Assembly: GCF_007859205.1 (NCBI RefSeq)
Contig: NZ_VOHP01000001.1
Coordinates: forward strand, 186,001 to 250,000
Reading direction: 5' to 3'
Origin: Streptococcus sp. sy004
GTDB lineage: Bacteria; Bacillota; Bacilli; Lactobacillales; Streptococcaceae
DNA: 64,000 nucleotides
Of this stretch, positions 54,122 to 64,000 are shown piece by piece; within the stretch, counting starts at the first letter, position 1; every line of letters starts with the position of its first letter. The position numbers and the translations under genes were made by a program. Below the pieces are notes generated by a model. That model did not search any database and was not told the DNA's origin. It saw only the letters and a program-made list of their open reading frames with translations.

Positions 54122-54901
54122 ATGGCGCTAACAGCATTAGAAATTAAAGAAAAAACGTTTAAAGTAAAATTTCGTGGTTATAGTGAAGACGAAGTTAATG
54201 ACTTTTTAGATTTGGTTACTGATGAGTATGAGGACTTGGTACGTCTTAATCGTGAACAAGCCAATAAAATTAAGTCTTTGGAAGAAAAATTAGCTTATTT
54301 TGATGATATTAAAGAGTCTTTGAGTCAGTCCGTTATTTTGGCTCAAGAAACTTCTGAAAATATCAAATCAACAGCTCAAGTAGAAGCAGATAACATTATT
54401 GCTCAAGCAAATAATTTGTTGGAAGAATCTAAATTAAAAGGCAATCAGATTATTCGTGATGCTGCTGATGAAGCAAAAGTTGTAGCGATTGAGACTGAAG
54501 ATTTGAAACGTCAAAGTCGAGTCTTTCATCAACGCTTATTGGCTGCCATTGAAGCTCAACATAGTTTGATTATGTCGCCAGAATGGAGTGAACTCTTACA
54601 ACCGACAGCCGTTTATTTGCAAGATTCGACATCGGCTTTTAAAGAAGTTGTAGAAAGTGTTTTAGATGAAAAAATGGTAATGAAATCCGATGAAGACTCA
54701 TTGGATGCCACACGTCAATTTACACCAGATGAGATTGCAGAATTGCAGCGTCGTATGGAAGAAAGTAATAAGCAACTTGAAACCACTCAAGAGCTTAAAA
54801 CACCGGTTGCGACTGAAGACGTGGTGGTAGAAGAAGTTAAGGAAAATCCTAAGCCATCTTTTGGGGAAACACAAACATTTAAATTAAATATTGCTGATTA
54901 A
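54122..54901 (+). CDS. divIVA: Cell division protein DivIVA
   Basis: A 259-residue coiled-coil protein that recognises curved membrane at septa and poles. The N terminus MALTALEIKEKTFKVKFRGY with YSEDEVNDFLD is the lipid-binding domain, and the helical region runs from about 30 to 190 (EEKLAYFDDIKES). The C-terminal tail is Glu/Val-rich. AAGGAGG precedes ATG 54122; a frame-shifted ATG at 54118 is not the start. It is the last gene of the cluster. Confidence 0.96.
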   Translation: MALTALEIKEKTFKVKFRGYSEDEVNDFLDLVTDEYEDLVRLNREQANKIKSLEEKLAYFDDIKESLSQSVILAQETSENIKSTAQVEADNIIAQANNLLEESKLKGNQIIRDAADEAKVVAIETEDLKRQSRVFHQRLLAAIEAQHSLIMSPEWSELLQPTAVYLQDSTSAFKEVVESVLDEKMVMKSDEDSLDATRQFTPDEIAELQRRMEESNKQLETTQELKTPVATEDVVVEEVKENPKPSFGETQTFKLNIAD

Positions 54902-54904
54902 CAA

Positions 54905-55127
54905 AAACAAGATAATCTTTTGATATTTCTAGCGAATAGGAGATGGTGGAAGTCCTATAATCCCTCAACTGATTATTATCATTTTGTCGCATTCTAGCTG
55001 AACATCAGAGTAAGTTAGGACGGTTTGTTGTCGTTACTCAACAAGATGAGGGATAATACATCAGTGTATTATCTGAATTAAGGTGGTACCACGAGCTTTC
55101 GTCCTTTTTGACGGAGCTCTTTTTATA
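54905..55127 (+). promoter_or_regulatory. T-box riboswitch controlling ileS
   Basis: The T-box sequence AAGGTGGTACCACGAGC lies at about 55079-55095. It is followed by a terminator stem in which GAGCTTTCGTC pairs with GACGGAGCTC, then T's. The antiterminator competes when uncharged tRNA-Ile binds. A Stem I with GGAGATGG and a probable ATC specifier near 54978-54980 is upstream. The specifier assignment is tentative. Confidence 0.9.
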
Positions 55128-55143
55128 TGAAAAGGAGAATGAT

Positions 55144-57933
55144 ATGAAATTAAAAGAAACTTTGAATTTAGGCAAAACGGCTTTTCCAATGCGTGCAGGC
55201 CTACCAAACAAAGAACCAGAATGGCAAAAAAAATGGCAGGAAGCAGCTATTTATCAGAAACGTCAAGAATTGAACGCAGAAAAACCAACTTTCTTTTTAC
55301 ATGATGGCCCTCCCTATGCAAACGGCAATATCCATGTTGGTCATGCCCTCAATAAAATTTCAAAAGATATCATCACTCGTGCTAAGTCGATGATGGGTTA
55401 TCGAGCTCCCTTTGTACCAGGTTGGGATACTCATGGTTTACCAATTGAGCAAGTTTTGTCTAAACAAGGTGTCAAACGCAAAGAGATGGACTTGGTTGAG
55501 TACCTTAAAATGTGTCGTGATTATGCGCTTAGTCAAGTTGATAAACAAAGAGAAGATTTTAAGCGTTTAGGTGTAGCAGCTGATTGGGAAAATCCTTATG
55601 TCACCTTGACACCAGATTTTGAGGCCGCACAAATTCGTGTCTTTGGGGCTATGGCTGACAAAGGTTATATCTATCGTGGAGCCAAGCCTGTCTATTGGTC
55701 TTGGTCATCTGAATCAGCCTTGGCTGAAGCAGAAATTGAGTATCATGATTTAGTATCGACATCGCTGTACTATGCCAACCGTGTAAAAGACGGTAAAGGT
55801 CTTCTTGATACTAATACTTATATTGTAGTTTGGACAACAACACCATTTACAGTAACGGCTTCGCGTGGGTTGACCGTTGGTCCTGAGTTTGATTATGTAG
55901 TGGTTAAATCAGCAAATGATAGTCGAAAATTCCTGGTTGCTGCTGACTTACTTAATTCTTTAGTAGAACGTTTTGCTTGGGAAGATGTGGAAGTTTTGGC
56001 TAGCTATCAAGGTAAAGAACTAGACCGTATTGTGACAGAACATCCATGGGATCAAGAAGTGGATGAATTGGTTATGAATGGTGAACATGTGACTCTTGAT
56101 TCTGGTACAGGTGTTGTCCATACGGCACCAGGTTTTGGTGAGGATGACTACAATGTCGGTATCAAGTATGGCCTAGAAGTTGCTGTGACAGTTGATGAAC
56201 GTGGTATGATGACAGAAAATGCTGGCCCTGGTTTTGCTGGTCAGTTCTACGATAAAATTACACCAGTTGTTATTGAAAAATTAGGAGATTTACTTTTAGC
56301 ACAAGAAGAAATTTCTCACTCTTATCCATTTGACTGGCGAACTAAAAAGCCAATCATTTGGCGTGCGGTACCACAATGGTTTGCTTCTGTTTCTCAGTTC
56401 CGCCAAGATATTTTATCAGAGATTGACAAGGTTAATTTCTATCCAGCTTGGGGTAAAACGCGTCTTTATAACATGATTCGTGACCGTGGTGACTGGGTCA
56501 TTTCCCGTCAGCGTAACTGGGGTGTACCTTTACCAATCTTTTATGCTGAAGATGGTACGGCAATCATGACCAAGGAAGTAACAGACCATGTGGCTAATCT
56601 TTTTGAAGAACATGGTTCAATTATTTGGTGGGAACGTGAGGCTAAGGAACTTTTACCAGAAGGATTTAGTCACCCTGGTTCACCAAACGGTCAATTTACC
56701 AAAGAAACAGATATTATGGACGTCTGGTTTGATTCTGGTTCATCATGGAATGGCGTGATGAATACGCGTTCAAATTTGGGATATCCAGCAGATCTTTATC
56801 TTGAAGGAAGTGACCAGTACCGTGGTTGGTTTAACTCGTCTTTGATTACTTCTGTTGCGGTTAATGGTCATGCCCCATATAAATCAATTCTTTCTCAAGG
56901 TTTTGTTCTTGACGGTAAAGGCGAAAAAATGTCTAAGTCGAAAGGCAATATCATTTCACCAAATGATGTGGCCAAGCAATATGGAGCAGAGATTCTTCGT
57001 CTTTGGGTAACTTCAGTCGATACCGATAATGATGTTCGTGTGTCAATGGATATCCTAGCTCAAGTATCTGAAACTTATCGTAAAATCCGTAATACCTTAC
57101 GTTTCCTTCTAGCAAATACTGCTGATTTTAATCCAGAAACAGATAGAGTAGCCTATCAAGATTTACGTTCAGTGGATCAATACATGACGATCAAATTTAA
57201 TAAATTAGTGGCAAGTATCATCGCAGCTTATGAATCTTATGATTTTATAGCTATCTATAAAGCAGTTGTTAATTTTGTTACAGTTGACTTGTCAGCCTTC
57301 TATTTGGATTTTGCCAAGGATGTCGTTTACATTGAGGCAGTGGATAGCCTAGCTCGTCGCCAAATGCAAACCGTCTTTTATGATATTTTGGTTAAAATCA
57401 CAAAACTTTTGACACCAATCATGCCTCATACGGCAGAAGAAATCTGGTCATATCTGGAACATGAAACAGCAGAATTTGTTCAGTTGACTGAAATGCCAGA
57501 AGTGGAAACATTTGACAACCAAGACGAGATTTTAGAGAAATGGGAAGCCTTCTTAGTTTTCCGTACCAAAACTCAAAAAGCTTTGGAAGAAGCAAGGAAT
57601 GCTAAAGTTATCGGAAAATCATTAGAAGCTCATTTGACGGTTTATGCGGATGAAACTGTAAAAAACCTTTTGACATCTCTCGAATCAGATATTGCTCAAT
57701 TGTTGATTGTGTCACAATTAACTCTTAGTGATCAATCAGCACCAGTAGATGCTGTTGTCGTTGATAATGTTAGCTTTAATGTAGAAGCGGCAAGTGGTCA
57801 AGTGTGTGAGCGTTGTCGTCGAGTTGACGAGTCAACACAAGAGCGTTCTTACCAAGTCAACATTTGTGCTCATTGTGCTGAGATTGTAGAAACACATTTT
57901 GTTGATGCAGTGGCTCAGGGATTTGAAAAATAA
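55144..57933 (+). CDS. ileS: Isoleucyl-tRNA synthetase
   Basis: A 929-residue class Ia enzyme. The ATP motif HIGH appears as HVGH (64-67) in [13 protein letters not shown], and the second motif KMSKSKGN lies at about 590. The editing (CP1) domain is near 190-390 ([13 protein letters not shown]). The C-terminal zinc finger is CERCRR with CAHC. Start ATG 55144 follows AAGGAGAA; the longer in-frame start lies inside the riboswitch terminator. Expressed through the T-box. Confidence 0.97.
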   Translation: MKLKETLNLGKTAFPMRAGLPNKEPEWQKKWQEAAIYQKRQELNAEKPTFFLHDGPPYANGNIHVGHALNKISKDIITRAKSMMGYRAPFVPGWDTHGLPIEQVLSKQGVKRKEMDLVEYLKMCRDYALSQVDKQREDFKRLGVAADWENPYVTLTPDFEAAQIRVFGAMADKGYIYRGAKPVYWSWSSESALAEAEIEYHDLVSTSLYYANRVKDGKGLLDTNTYIVVWTTTPFTVTASRGLTVGPEFDYVVVKSANDSRKFLVAADLLNSLVERFAWEDVEVLASYQGKELDRIVTEHPWDQEVDELVMNGEHVTLDSGTGVVHTAPGFGEDDYNVGIKYGLEVAVTVDERGMMTENAGPGFAGQFYDKITPVVIEKLGDLLLAQEEISHSYPFDWRTKKPIIWRAVPQWFASVSQFRQDILSEIDKVNFYPAWGKTRLYNMIRDRGDWVISRQRNWGVPLPIFYAEDGTAIMTKEVTDHVANLFEEHGSIIWWEREAKELLPEGFSHPGSPNGQFTKETDIMDVWFDSGSSWNGVMNTRSNLGYPADLYLEGSDQYRGWFNSSLITSVAVNGHAPYKSILSQGFVLDGKGEKMSKSKGNIISPNDVAKQYGAEILRLWVTSVDTDNDVRVSMDILAQVSETYRKIRNTLRFLLANTADFNPETDRVAYQDLRSVDQYMTIKFNKLVASIIAAYESYDFIAIYKAVVNFVTVDLSAFYLDFAKDVVYIEAVDSLARRQMQTVFYDILVKITKLLTPIMPHTAEEIWSYLEHETAEFVQLTEMPEVETFDNQDEILEKWEAFLVFRTKTQKALEEARNAKVIGKSLEAHLTVYADETVKNLLTSLESDIAQLLIVSQLTLSDQSAPVDAVVVDNVSFNVEAASGQVCERCRRVDESTQERSYQVNICAHCAEIVETHFVDAVAQGFEK

Positions 57934-57962
57934 AAGAATGACCAAAAGGTCATTCTTTTTTA
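57932..57962 (+). terminator. Terminator after ileS
   Basis: AAAAGAATGACC pairs with GGTCATTCTTTT over loop AAAA, then T's. Confidence 0.85.
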
Positions 57963-57978
57963 TTAGGCAGATAATAGC

Positions 57979-58010
57979 AAACCAAGAACCAGTTAACTGA
58001 TTCTTGGTTA
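57979..58010 (-). terminator. Probable terminator after DUF1827 gene
   Basis: On the minus strand AACCAAGAA pairs with TTCTTGGTT, with extra CAGTTAACTG pairing inside the loop. It overlaps the stop codon of the gene and the T tract is weak. Confidence 0.55.
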
Positions 58011-58307
58011 TTTGATTGGGATTGAAATTTCAATCAGATTAGGAGTGTGCAAGGTTTGTAATTGATCAAAAAGAGCGAGAGTTGAGTCAATTTTACGTTT
58101 CATGAAAAATTCACGAATGGCCACAATTTCTTCATCCTTGATGGCCCGATGTTTATTAGAAATTAACAACTCATAATGCTTGGGAGCTTTGGTAAAAACC
58201 ACGTCTGTATTACCAGCTGAATAGACTTCAACTAATTCAGCATCAGTATTGGTGAGTTGGCTTTTAACCAAAGCGGAATGGCTACTTGTGGTATTGATTA
58301 GTCGCAT
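58008..58307 (-). CDS. DUF1827 family protein
   Basis: A 99-residue cytoplasmic protein of the lactic-acid-bacterial DUF1827 family (NTTSSHSALVKSQLTNTDA, VFTKAPKHYELLISNKHR). The N terminus MRLINTTSSHS is conserved. It precedes a NUDIX gene in the same orientation, which also occurs in other streptococci. Function unknown. Confidence 0.85.
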   Translation of the reverse strand: MRLINTTSSHSALVKSQLTNTDAELVEVYSAGNTDVVFTKAPKHYELLISNKHRAIKDEEIVAIREFFMKRKIDSTLALFDQLQTLHTPNLIEISIPIK

Positions 58308-58371
58308 AAATTAATCTCCGAATGATTTTGATAGTTTTATTATAGCATATTTTTGTGAATAAGTTAACATA

Positions 58372-58818
58372 TTAGTGATTTTTTTGCCATTCTTTAACCC
58401 CCCATTGATGACTACCACGTTTGAGTTTGTTAATCGCTTCGTCAACAGGAAACCAAGCTAGTTGATTAAAGTCTTCTAGGGGAGATTGTGTCACTTGGAA
58501 ATGGGTCACTTGATAAAGATAGGCTGGATTGTAGTAGTGTTTGTCACGGTGACTAGAATAAAAGTATTCGTCAGCTTGGCCATAGTATTGTCCAAATTCA
58601 GCTGTAAAACCTAATTCTTCAATCAATTCACGACGCAGAGCAGTCAGATGCTCTTCACCAGCTTCAATCTCTCCCCCTGGTAAAAACCAAGAACCGTTAG
58701 GGGCTTGAACAAGGATAATTTGATCATTTGTCTTATTAGGAATGATAGCATAAACACCATGTCGTGTGGTATAGTCTGTGTTTTCTTTTTTTATACCAAA
58801 GGTTGGTCTTGTGGTCAT
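58372..58818 (-). CDS. NUDIX hydrolase
   Basis: A 148-residue pyrophosphohydrolase. The Nudix box GEIEAGEEHLTALRRELIEE fits GX5EX7REUXEEXGU. Start MTTRPTFGIKKE at 58818 follows AAAAGGAGAAA on the minus strand; a longer in-frame version starts inside that site. Substrate not evident. It sits between clpE and the DUF1827 gene. Confidence 0.88.
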   Translation of the reverse strand: MTTRPTFGIKKENTDYTTRHGVYAIIPNKTNDQIILVQAPNGSWFLPGGEIEAGEEHLTALRRELIEELGFTAEFGQYYGQADEYFYSSHRDKHYYNPAYLYQVTHFQVTQSPLEDFNQLAWFPVDEAINKLKRGSHQWGVKEWQKNH

Positions 58819-58858
58819 TACATTTCTCCTTTTCCTTTTATTATAACCTGTCAACGTT

Positions 58859-58888
58859 AAAAAATCTAGTCTAAATGACTAGATTTTT
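58859..58888 (-). terminator. Terminator after clpE
   Basis: AAAAATCTAGTC pairs with GACTAGATTTTT over a short loop; T's follow on the minus strand. Confidence 0.8.
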
Positions 58889-58892
58889 CAGT

Positions 58893-61139
58893 TTAATCAG
58901 TTATTTCGGAAGATTCAGTAACTTTTGTGCTATCTGCTTTTTTAGCTGATTTAATCATGATTTGACCATTGCTTGTCATCACAGCCTTGAGTTGTTTTTC
59001 GTTTGGATTTTCAAGATAGAAGTCAGTTAGTGCGTCTTCAATATAATCTTGAATGGTTCGGCGAAGTGGGCGAGCTCCCATTTTCGGATCATAGCCTAAG
59101 TCAACCAATTTTTCTTTAACCTTGTTGGTTACTTCAAGTTCAATGCCGTTATTGGCTAGGCGTTGACGAACAGTGGCAAGCATAAGGTCAACGATGGTGA
59201 GTAGGTTATCCTTGCTAAGTGCCTGAAACTCAATAATCCCATCAAAGCGATTCATAAATTCAGGACTGAAGAAATCACCTAATTGGTTGAGGACTGAATG
59301 AGTTCGTCCTTCACGGCTAGCACCAAAACCAACTGAGGCTTCTACTTTACCTGTGCCGGCATTAGAAGTCATGATGATAATGGTATCTTTAAAACTGACG
59401 GTACGCCCTTGCCCATCAGTTAGGCGACCATCATCTAAAACTTGAAGAAACATATGCATCACATCAGGGTGAGCCTTTTCCACTTCGTCAAGTAAAATGA
59501 GAGAATAAGGATTGCGACGGACTTTTTCTGTCAGTTGTCCAGCCTCATCATAGCCCACATAGCCTGGAGGGGCACCGACTAATTTAGCAACAGCATGTTT
59601 TTCCATGTATTCGCTCATGTCAAAACGAATCATGCTATCAGCCGAACCAAAGAGTTCAATGGCTAGTTGTTTAGAGAGTTCAGTTTTACCGACACCAGTT
59701 GGGCCGACAAACAAGAAACTACCAATTGGACGATTAGGGCTACCAAGGCCGACACGATTACGACGAATGGCTTTGGCAATCTTATCGACAGCTTCATCTT
59801 GACCGATGACCTGTTTTTTCAAATCATCAGCGAGATTGAGCAGTTGAGATTGTTCTTTTTCTTTCAAGTCCCCAACAGGAATATTGGTTTTTTGTTCAAC
59901 AATCGCTTCAATATGCTTTTCAGTGATGATTGGCATATCTTGGTCATCAATTTTTTGTTCCTGCATTTCCTTATATTTGGCAATCTGATCTCTAAAGTAA
60001 GCCGCTTTTTCATAATCTTCATCACGAGTGGCTTGTGCTTTGAGATTTTCTGCCTCAATTAAACGCTTGTCTAATTCTTTTGGATCAACAAAATTAAGGG
60101 TAAGGTTCATTTTTGAGCCAGCTTCGTCTAGCAAATCAATTGCCTTATCTGGTAGGAAACGATCTTGGATATAGCGATTAGAAAGTCGAGCAGCCGCTTC
60201 AATGGCTTCATCTGTGTATTTGACATGATGATAGTCTTGATACTTAGGTTGGATACCACGAAGAATGGTAATGGTTTCTTCAACACTTGGTTCATCGACC
60301 TTGACTGGCTGCATACGGCGTTCAAGGGCGGCGTCTTTTTCAATGATACGATATTCGTTAAGAGTGGTAGCACCTACTAATTGTAACTCCCCACGAGCAA
60401 GAGCGGGCTTAAGAATGTTTCCGGCATCCATATTGCCATCGCCTGCAGAGCCAGCTCCGACAATTTCATGAATTTCATCAATGAAAAGAATGACATCTTG
60501 TCGCTGACGAATCTCATCCATGAGTTTTTGCATGCGTTCTTCAAATTGGCCACGAATGCCTGTTCCTTGAACAAGACTAACCACATCCAGACGGATAACT
60601 TGTTTTCCTTGAAGTTTTTGAGGGACATTGCCATCAACGATTTTTTGGGCCAAACCTTCTACAACGGCAGTTTTACCAACACCAGGCTCACCGATAAGAA
60701 CAGGGTTATTCTTGGTTCTGCGATTTAGAATCTCAATAACACGAACGATTTCTTGGTCACGTCCAATAACAGGGTCGATATTTCCTTGTTTGGCTAGGTC
60801 AGTCACATTGATACCAAATTCGTCCAAGAGTCCTTTTGGCTGTTGTGGGGCTTGTTGCTTGTTGTTACGGTTGTTTCCACCGTTTCCAGAACGTCCCCCA
60901 CCAGCTTGAGTTTTAGGTGCATTTGGTAAATCTTGATTGAAAGCACGGAAATTATTTAAATCACCAAAAAAATCATCAAAGAAAGGATTGAGTGAATTGC
61001 TACTCATTCCTTGCTGACTTGGTTGACTTTTCATGATTTGGTAGCAATTTTGGCAAAGGTCAATTTGTTGTTGTTTTCCATTTACACTCGTATAGAGATG
61101 AATACTTGCTTCATTTAGATTACAATTTTTACATAGCAT
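58893..61139 (-). CDS. clpE: ATP-dependent protease ATPase subunit ClpE
   Basis: A 748-residue AAA+ unfoldase that works with ClpP under heat stress. The N-terminal zinc finger C3/C6 and C29/C32 marks ClpE. A flexible Gly/Asn/Gln linker (about 75-100) leads to AAA-1 with Walker [10 protein letters not shown] and Walker [15 protein letters not shown]. The UVR motif lies around 370-395, and AAA-2 has [10 protein letters not shown] and [13 protein letters not shown]. Length is typical. Its promoter carries a CtsR operator. Confidence 0.96.
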   Translation of the reverse strand: MLCKNCNLNEASIHLYTSVNGKQQQIDLCQNCYQIMKSQPSQQGMSSNSLNPFFDDFFGDLNNFRAFNQDLPNAPKTQAGGGRSGNGGNNRNNKQQAPQQPKGLLDEFGINVTDLAKQGNIDPVIGRDQEIVRVIEILNRRTKNNPVLIGEPGVGKTAVVEGLAQKIVDGNVPQKLQGKQVIRLDVVSLVQGTGIRGQFEERMQKLMDEIRQRQDVILFIDEIHEIVGAGSAGDGNMDAGNILKPALARGELQLVGATTLNEYRIIEKDAALERRMQPVKVDEPSVEETITILRGIQPKYQDYHHVKYTDEAIEAAARLSNRYIQDRFLPDKAIDLLDEAGSKMNLTLNFVDPKELDKRLIEAENLKAQATRDEDYEKAAYFRDQIAKYKEMQEQKIDDQDMPIITEKHIEAIVEQKTNIPVGDLKEKEQSQLLNLADDLKKQVIGQDEAVDKIAKAIRRNRVGLGSPNRPIGSFLFVGPTGVGKTELSKQLAIELFGSADSMIRFDMSEYMEKHAVAKLVGAPPGYVGYDEAGQLTEKVRRNPYSLILLDEVEKAHPDVMHMFLQVLDDGRLTDGQGRTVSFKDTIIIMTSNAGTGKVEASVGFGASREGRTHSVLNQLGDFFSPEFMNRFDGIIEFQALSKDNLLTIVDLMLATVRQRLANNGIELEVTNKVKEKLVDLGYDPKMGARPLRRTIQDYIEDALTDFYLENPNEKQLKAVMTSNGQIMIKSAKKADSTKVTESSEITD

Positions 61140-61191
61140 AATCAGTACCTCTTTTCAATAGAAGTTGGTTTCAAAAGCCTGAATCTTTATT

Positions 61192-61208
61192 GGTCAAAAA
61201 AGGTCAAA
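61192..61208 (+). promoter_or_regulatory. CtsR operator of clpE
   Basis: GGTCAAAAAAGGTCAAA, two heptamers three bases apart, matches the CtsR box. It lies about 14 bases downstream of the clpE -10 box, where the repressor would block early transcription. CtsR is released on heat shock. Confidence 0.92.
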
Positions 61209-61221
61209 CTTTTATAGTTTT

Positions 61222-61249
61222 ATTATACAACAATTAAGTAAATAAGCAA
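61222..61249 (-). promoter_or_regulatory. clpE promoter
   Basis: On the minus strand TTGCTT (61249-61244), 16-base spacer, TATAAT (61227-61222). Confidence 0.7.
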
Positions 61250-61381
61250 GTAAAAAGATTATTCCTTACCGATAGGTTAGTTATTTTTAGCTAAGATAAG
61301 GAAAAAACGCCTGTTTTTTTGCGTCTTTATTGATTTTTGTGATAAAATAGAGAAGTAGTATTTAGAAAATAGGAGAAAACC

Positions 61382-61612
61382 ATGGAATCACATTTGGTAA
61401 GAATTATCAATCGCTTGGAATTGATGGCGACTGATGGTGGTAATTTAAAACGTAATTTTGAACGTGAAGGTGTAGTGGTTGCTGAAGTATCATTTAATCA
61501 TGATCCAGAAACAGGAGCAGTATTTACCCTGCGTGATGTTGCAGCGCGTGAGACCTATACCTTTGATAGCATTGATTTGATTGCAATGGAAATTTATGAC
61601 TTACTTTATTAA
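61382..61612 (+). CDS. DUF1797 family protein (YktA type)
   Basis: A 76-residue conserved protein: MESHLVRIINRLELMATDGG then RNFEREGVVVAEVSFNHDP and YTFDSIDLIAMEIYDLL. It fits DUF1797, whose function is unknown. AGGAGAAA precedes the ATG. Divergent from clpE, followed by a small terminator. Confidence 0.9.
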   Translation: MESHLVRIINRLELMATDGGNLKRNFEREGVVVAEVSFNHDPETGAVFTLRDVAARETYTFDSIDLIAMEIYDLLY

Positions 61613-61620
61613 GCACGCAC

Positions 61621-61643
61621 AAAAACACCGTTAGGTGTTTTTT
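61621..61643 (+). terminator. Terminator after DUF1797 gene
   Basis: AAACACC pairs with GGTGTTT over GTTA, then TTTT. Confidence 0.72.
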
Positions 61644-61660
61644 GTTAGAAGGAGATGGAA

Positions 61661-62515
61661 ATGGCAAGATTGATAGATGGTAAGGCGGTTGCTCAGCAGA
61701 TGCAAGCAGAATTGGCTGAAAAAGTCGCTACATTAAAATCAGAAACAGGAATTGTTCCTAAACTGGTAGTAATTTTGGTTGGTGATGATCCTGCCAGTCA
61801 ACTTTATGTGGGCAATAAAGAAAGAGCTGCTCTGAAAGCAGGTTTTGAGAGTGAGATTGTTCGTGTTCCAGAAACTATTAGTCAAAGTGACCTTTTGGAC
61901 TTGATTGAGAACTATAATCAAGATAGGACTTGCCATGGGATTTTGGTACAACTACCCTTACCAAATCATATCAATGATCAAGACGTGTTGTTGGCAATAT
62001 CGCCAGACAAGGACGTTGATGGCTTTCATCCTATGAATATGGGGCAACTCTGGTCAGGACATGGGAGTTTAATACCTTGTACACCAGCAGGCATTATCAA
62101 GTTATTGGATACTTACAAGGTCGAACTTGAAGGCAAACAAGCCTTAGTGATTGGCCGTAGTAATATCGTCGGTAAGCCTATGGCTCAACTGTTGTTAGAT
62201 CGAAATGCAACGGTGACCATTGCGCATTCACGAACTAAAAATTTAGCAGAATTGGCAAGACAAGCTGATATTTTAATTGTGGCTATTGGCCGTGGTCGCT
62301 TTGTTACAAAAGAATTTGTTAAAGAAGGGGCAGTCGTGATTGATGTTGGCATGAATCGTCTAGCTGATGGCCGTTTTGTTGGAGATGTCAAGTTTGATGA
62401 GGTTAGTGAAGTGGCTAGTCTAATTACCCCAGTTCCAGGGGGAGTGGGACCTATGACCATTACTATGCTTTTGGAGCAGACCTATCAGATTGCAAAAAAT
62501 AAGGGGCTTAGCTAA
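61661..62515 (+). CDS. folD: Bifunctional methylenetetrahydrofolate dehydrogenase/cyclohydrolase
   Basis: A 284-residue enzyme interconverting 5,10-methylene-, methenyl- and 10-formyl-tetrahydrofolate. The catalytic region [13 protein letters not shown] (Tyr and Lys of the active site) is near 50-62. [27 protein letters not shown] and [16 protein letters not shown] are family signatures. ATG 61661 (MARLIDGK) follows GGAG by six bases; ATG 61655 touches the site and is less likely. xseA lies downstream. Confidence 0.96.
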   Translation: MARLIDGKAVAQQMQAELAEKVATLKSETGIVPKLVVILVGDDPASQLYVGNKERAALKAGFESEIVRVPETISQSDLLDLIENYNQDRTCHGILVQLPLPNHINDQDVLLAISPDKDVDGFHPMNMGQLWSGHGSLIPCTPAGIIKLLDTYKVELEGKQALVIGRSNIVGKPMAQLLLDRNATVTIAHSRTKNLAELARQADILIVAIGRGRFVTKEFVKEGAVVIDVGMNRLADGRFVGDVKFDEVSEVASLITPVPGGVGPMTITMLLEQTYQIAKNKGLS

Positions 62516-62549
62516 TAGAGCTAAAAATTGCTGAGAGAGTTGAATCAAC

Positions 62550-62573
62550 AAGTGCCTTTTGGCACTTTTTTTG
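62550..62573 (+). terminator. Terminator after folD
   Basis: AAGTGCC pairs with GGCACTT over loop TTTT, followed by a T tract. Confidence 0.82.
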
Positions 62574-62611
62574 TTATACTGGTATAGATTATAAAAGTCG
62601 TAGGAGTTGTC

Positions 62612-63952
62612 ATGGCAGATTATTTATCAGTGTCATCTTTGACCAAATACTTAAAACTGAAATTTGACCGTGACCCCTATCTAGATCGGGTTTATCTAAC
62701 TGGTCAAGTATCCAATTTTCGTCAACGTCCCAATCATCAATATTTTTCGCTTAAAGATGATAAGGCAGTCATTCAAGCAACCATGTGGTCTGGTATTTAT
62801 CGAAATTTGGGATTTGAGTTAGAAGAAGGCATGCAAATCAATATCATCGGAAGAGTTCAGCTTTATGAACCATCTGGTTCGTATTCCATTATTGTTGAAA
62901 AGGCAGAGCCAGATGGTATGGGAGCTTTGGCTCTTCAATTTGAGCAGTTGAAAAAAAAGCTTACAGTTGTGGGGTACTTTGATAATAAGCATAAACAAGT
63001 CCTTCCTCGTTTTGTCAAAAGAGTAGGTGTCATCACAAGTCCTAGTGGGGCAGTTATCAAGGATATTATCACGACCATTTCTCGCCGTTTTGCCGGAGTA
63101 GAGGTTTTACTTTTTCCAACTAAGGTGCAAGGACAAGGGGCAGCGAAAGAAGTTGCAAACAACATTGCCTTGGCTAATCAAATAACTGACTTAGATCTCT
63201 TGATTGTTGGTCGTGGTGGTGGATCAATTGAAGACCTCTGGGCTTTCAATGAAGAAATTGTGGTTCAGGCTATTTTTGAATCTCGCTTGCCAATTATTTC
63301 TAGTGTGGGTCATGAAACAGATGTGACCTTGGCTGATTTTGTCTCAGATCAACGAGCAGCCACACCGACAGCTGCGGCTGAATTAGCTACACCAGTTACT
63401 AAGACAGATTTGCTTACAGGTTTGTTGGATTGGGAAAAACGCCTATATCAAGCCATGCAAGTTCTGTTAGAACAAGCTAATCAGCGTTTGCAGAGCTCGA
63501 GTCAATCTCTTGTTTTTCGTCAGCCTCAAAGATTGTATGATGGTTACTTACAGAAAGTGGATTATTTGACGACTCGATTGTCTGAGAAAATGGATCAGAC
63601 TTTACAAATCAAGCAGCAGATTTATCAACAACTCAATCAATCTTTGACTTTTTTAGGGTTACCAGCTAAACTAGCCAGTCAAAAAGATAAGGTGACCCAA
63701 TTAGAGCGTCTATTGAAAAGTAATATGGCCAATCAGTACGATAGACAGGTGGCACGCTTTGATAAAGCCCAAGATGCACTCCTGTCGTTAGATACTCAAA
63801 AAATTATTGAGCGAGGCTATGCCCTTGTCCAAAAAAATCAAGATCTTATTGATTCAGTTACCCCTATAAAAGTAGGTGACGCATTGACCATCGTGATGCG
63901 AGATGGTGATTTAGAAGTGGAGGTAAAAAATGTCAACGCAAAAAACATTTGA
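62612..63952 (+). CDS. xseA: Exodeoxyribonuclease VII large subunit
   Basis: A 446-residue nuclease subunit processing single-stranded DNA. The N-terminal OB fold (about 1-105) has [20 protein letters not shown]. The catalytic domain has [35 protein letters not shown] and [19 protein letters not shown]. The C-terminal coiled-coil (about 270-400) binds XseB. Its last 23 bases overlap xseB. Confidence 0.96.
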   Translation: MADYLSVSSLTKYLKLKFDRDPYLDRVYLTGQVSNFRQRPNHQYFSLKDDKAVIQATMWSGIYRNLGFELEEGMQINIIGRVQLYEPSGSYSIIVEKAEPDGMGALALQFEQLKKKLTVVGYFDNKHKQVLPRFVKRVGVITSPSGAVIKDIITTISRRFAGVEVLLFPTKVQGQGAAKEVANNIALANQITDLDLLIVGRGGGSIEDLWAFNEEIVVQAIFESRLPIISSVGHETDVTLADFVSDQRAATPTAAAELATPVTKTDLLTGLLDWEKRLYQAMQVLLEQANQRLQSSSQSLVFRQPQRLYDGYLQKVDYLTTRLSEKMDQTLQIKQQIYQQLNQSLTFLGLPAKLASQKDKVTQLERLLKSNMANQYDRQVARFDKAQDALLSLDTQKIIERGYALVQKNQDLIDSVTPIKVGDALTIVMRDGDLEVEVKNVNAKNI

Positions 63953-64000
63953 AGAAGACTTACAAGAATTAGAAAGTATTGTTGCCAAGTTAGAAAATGG
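63930..64000 (+). CDS. xseB: Exodeoxyribonuclease VII small subunit, N terminus (partial)
   Basis: Starts at ATG 63930 inside the xseA end, behind GTGGAGG, and reads [20 protein letters not shown] before the window ends. This is the XseB helical hairpin N terminus. Coupled to xseA. Confidence 0.9.
   Translation, partial: MSTQKTFEEDLQELESIVAKLEN

Overview
The window is chromosomal DNA of a low-GC Gram-positive coccus, almost certainly a Streptococcus. The evidence is the gene content and order: the murD-murG-divIB-ftsA-ftsZ-ylmE-sepF-ylmG-ylmH-divIVA-ileS division cluster, a tmRNA tag of AKNNTSYALAA, AdcR and CtsR operators of streptococcal type, and small families (DUF2969, DUF3165, DUF1827, DUF1797) typical of lactic acid cocci. 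The order resembles pyogenic-type streptococci, but I cannot name the species. Most of the window is core genome. No insertion sequence, prophage or CRISPR array is visible.

Layout. 1-5.5 kb: the whiA end, a zinc-binding AdcA-like lipoprotein-class protein under an AdcR box, rpmE2, the c-di-AMP/nanoRNA phosphodiesterase pde2, adenosine deaminase, flavodoxin, a frameshifted crcB1 followed by crcB2, rplS with a structured leader, and tRNA-Arg(CCU). 5.7-10.8 kb: rodA, ung, a large wall-anchored 5'-nucleotidase and plsY. 10.9-17.7 kb: the topoisomerase IV genes parE and parC, separated by a very AT-rich pair of unrecognised genes. 17.7-23.5 kb: a 39-codon membrane peptide, DUF2969, tRNA-Tyr, tRNA-Gln, rpsA, a VTT membrane protein, tmRNA, a lipoprotein, tRNA-Arg(CCG), and a GntR/ABC transporter operon.

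23.5-43 kb: dnaE, pfkA, pyk, a signal-peptidase-like protein without its catalytic dyad, glmS, a PhnA-type zinc ribbon protein, polA, perR, a DUF975 membrane protein, tgt, an MFS transporter, an orphan TrpX-like binding protein, a prepilin peptidase, dpr, yqgQ, glcK and an inactive rhodanese. 43-64 kb: typA, DUF3165, the murD to divIVA cluster, T-box controlled ileS, DUF1827, a NUDIX hydrolase, CtsR-controlled clpE, DUF1797, folD, xseA and the start of xseB.

The best candidate for something undescribed is the two-gene cassette at 12867-15227 between parE and parC: a helical/beta soluble protein and a multi-pass membrane protein with no recognisable family. Its base composition (13 of 60 and 8 of 60 G+C in sampled lines) contrasts with 33 of 60 in a sampled parE line, it has no terminator of its own, and it ends 14 bases before parC. 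Other points of interest are paired direct-repeat operators and an unusual Shine-Dalgarno arrangement at glmS, a ZinT-less AdcA, the degenerate signal peptidase, an LPMTA sorting motif, the split fluoride-channel gene, and a 17-bp hairpin in front of ung.
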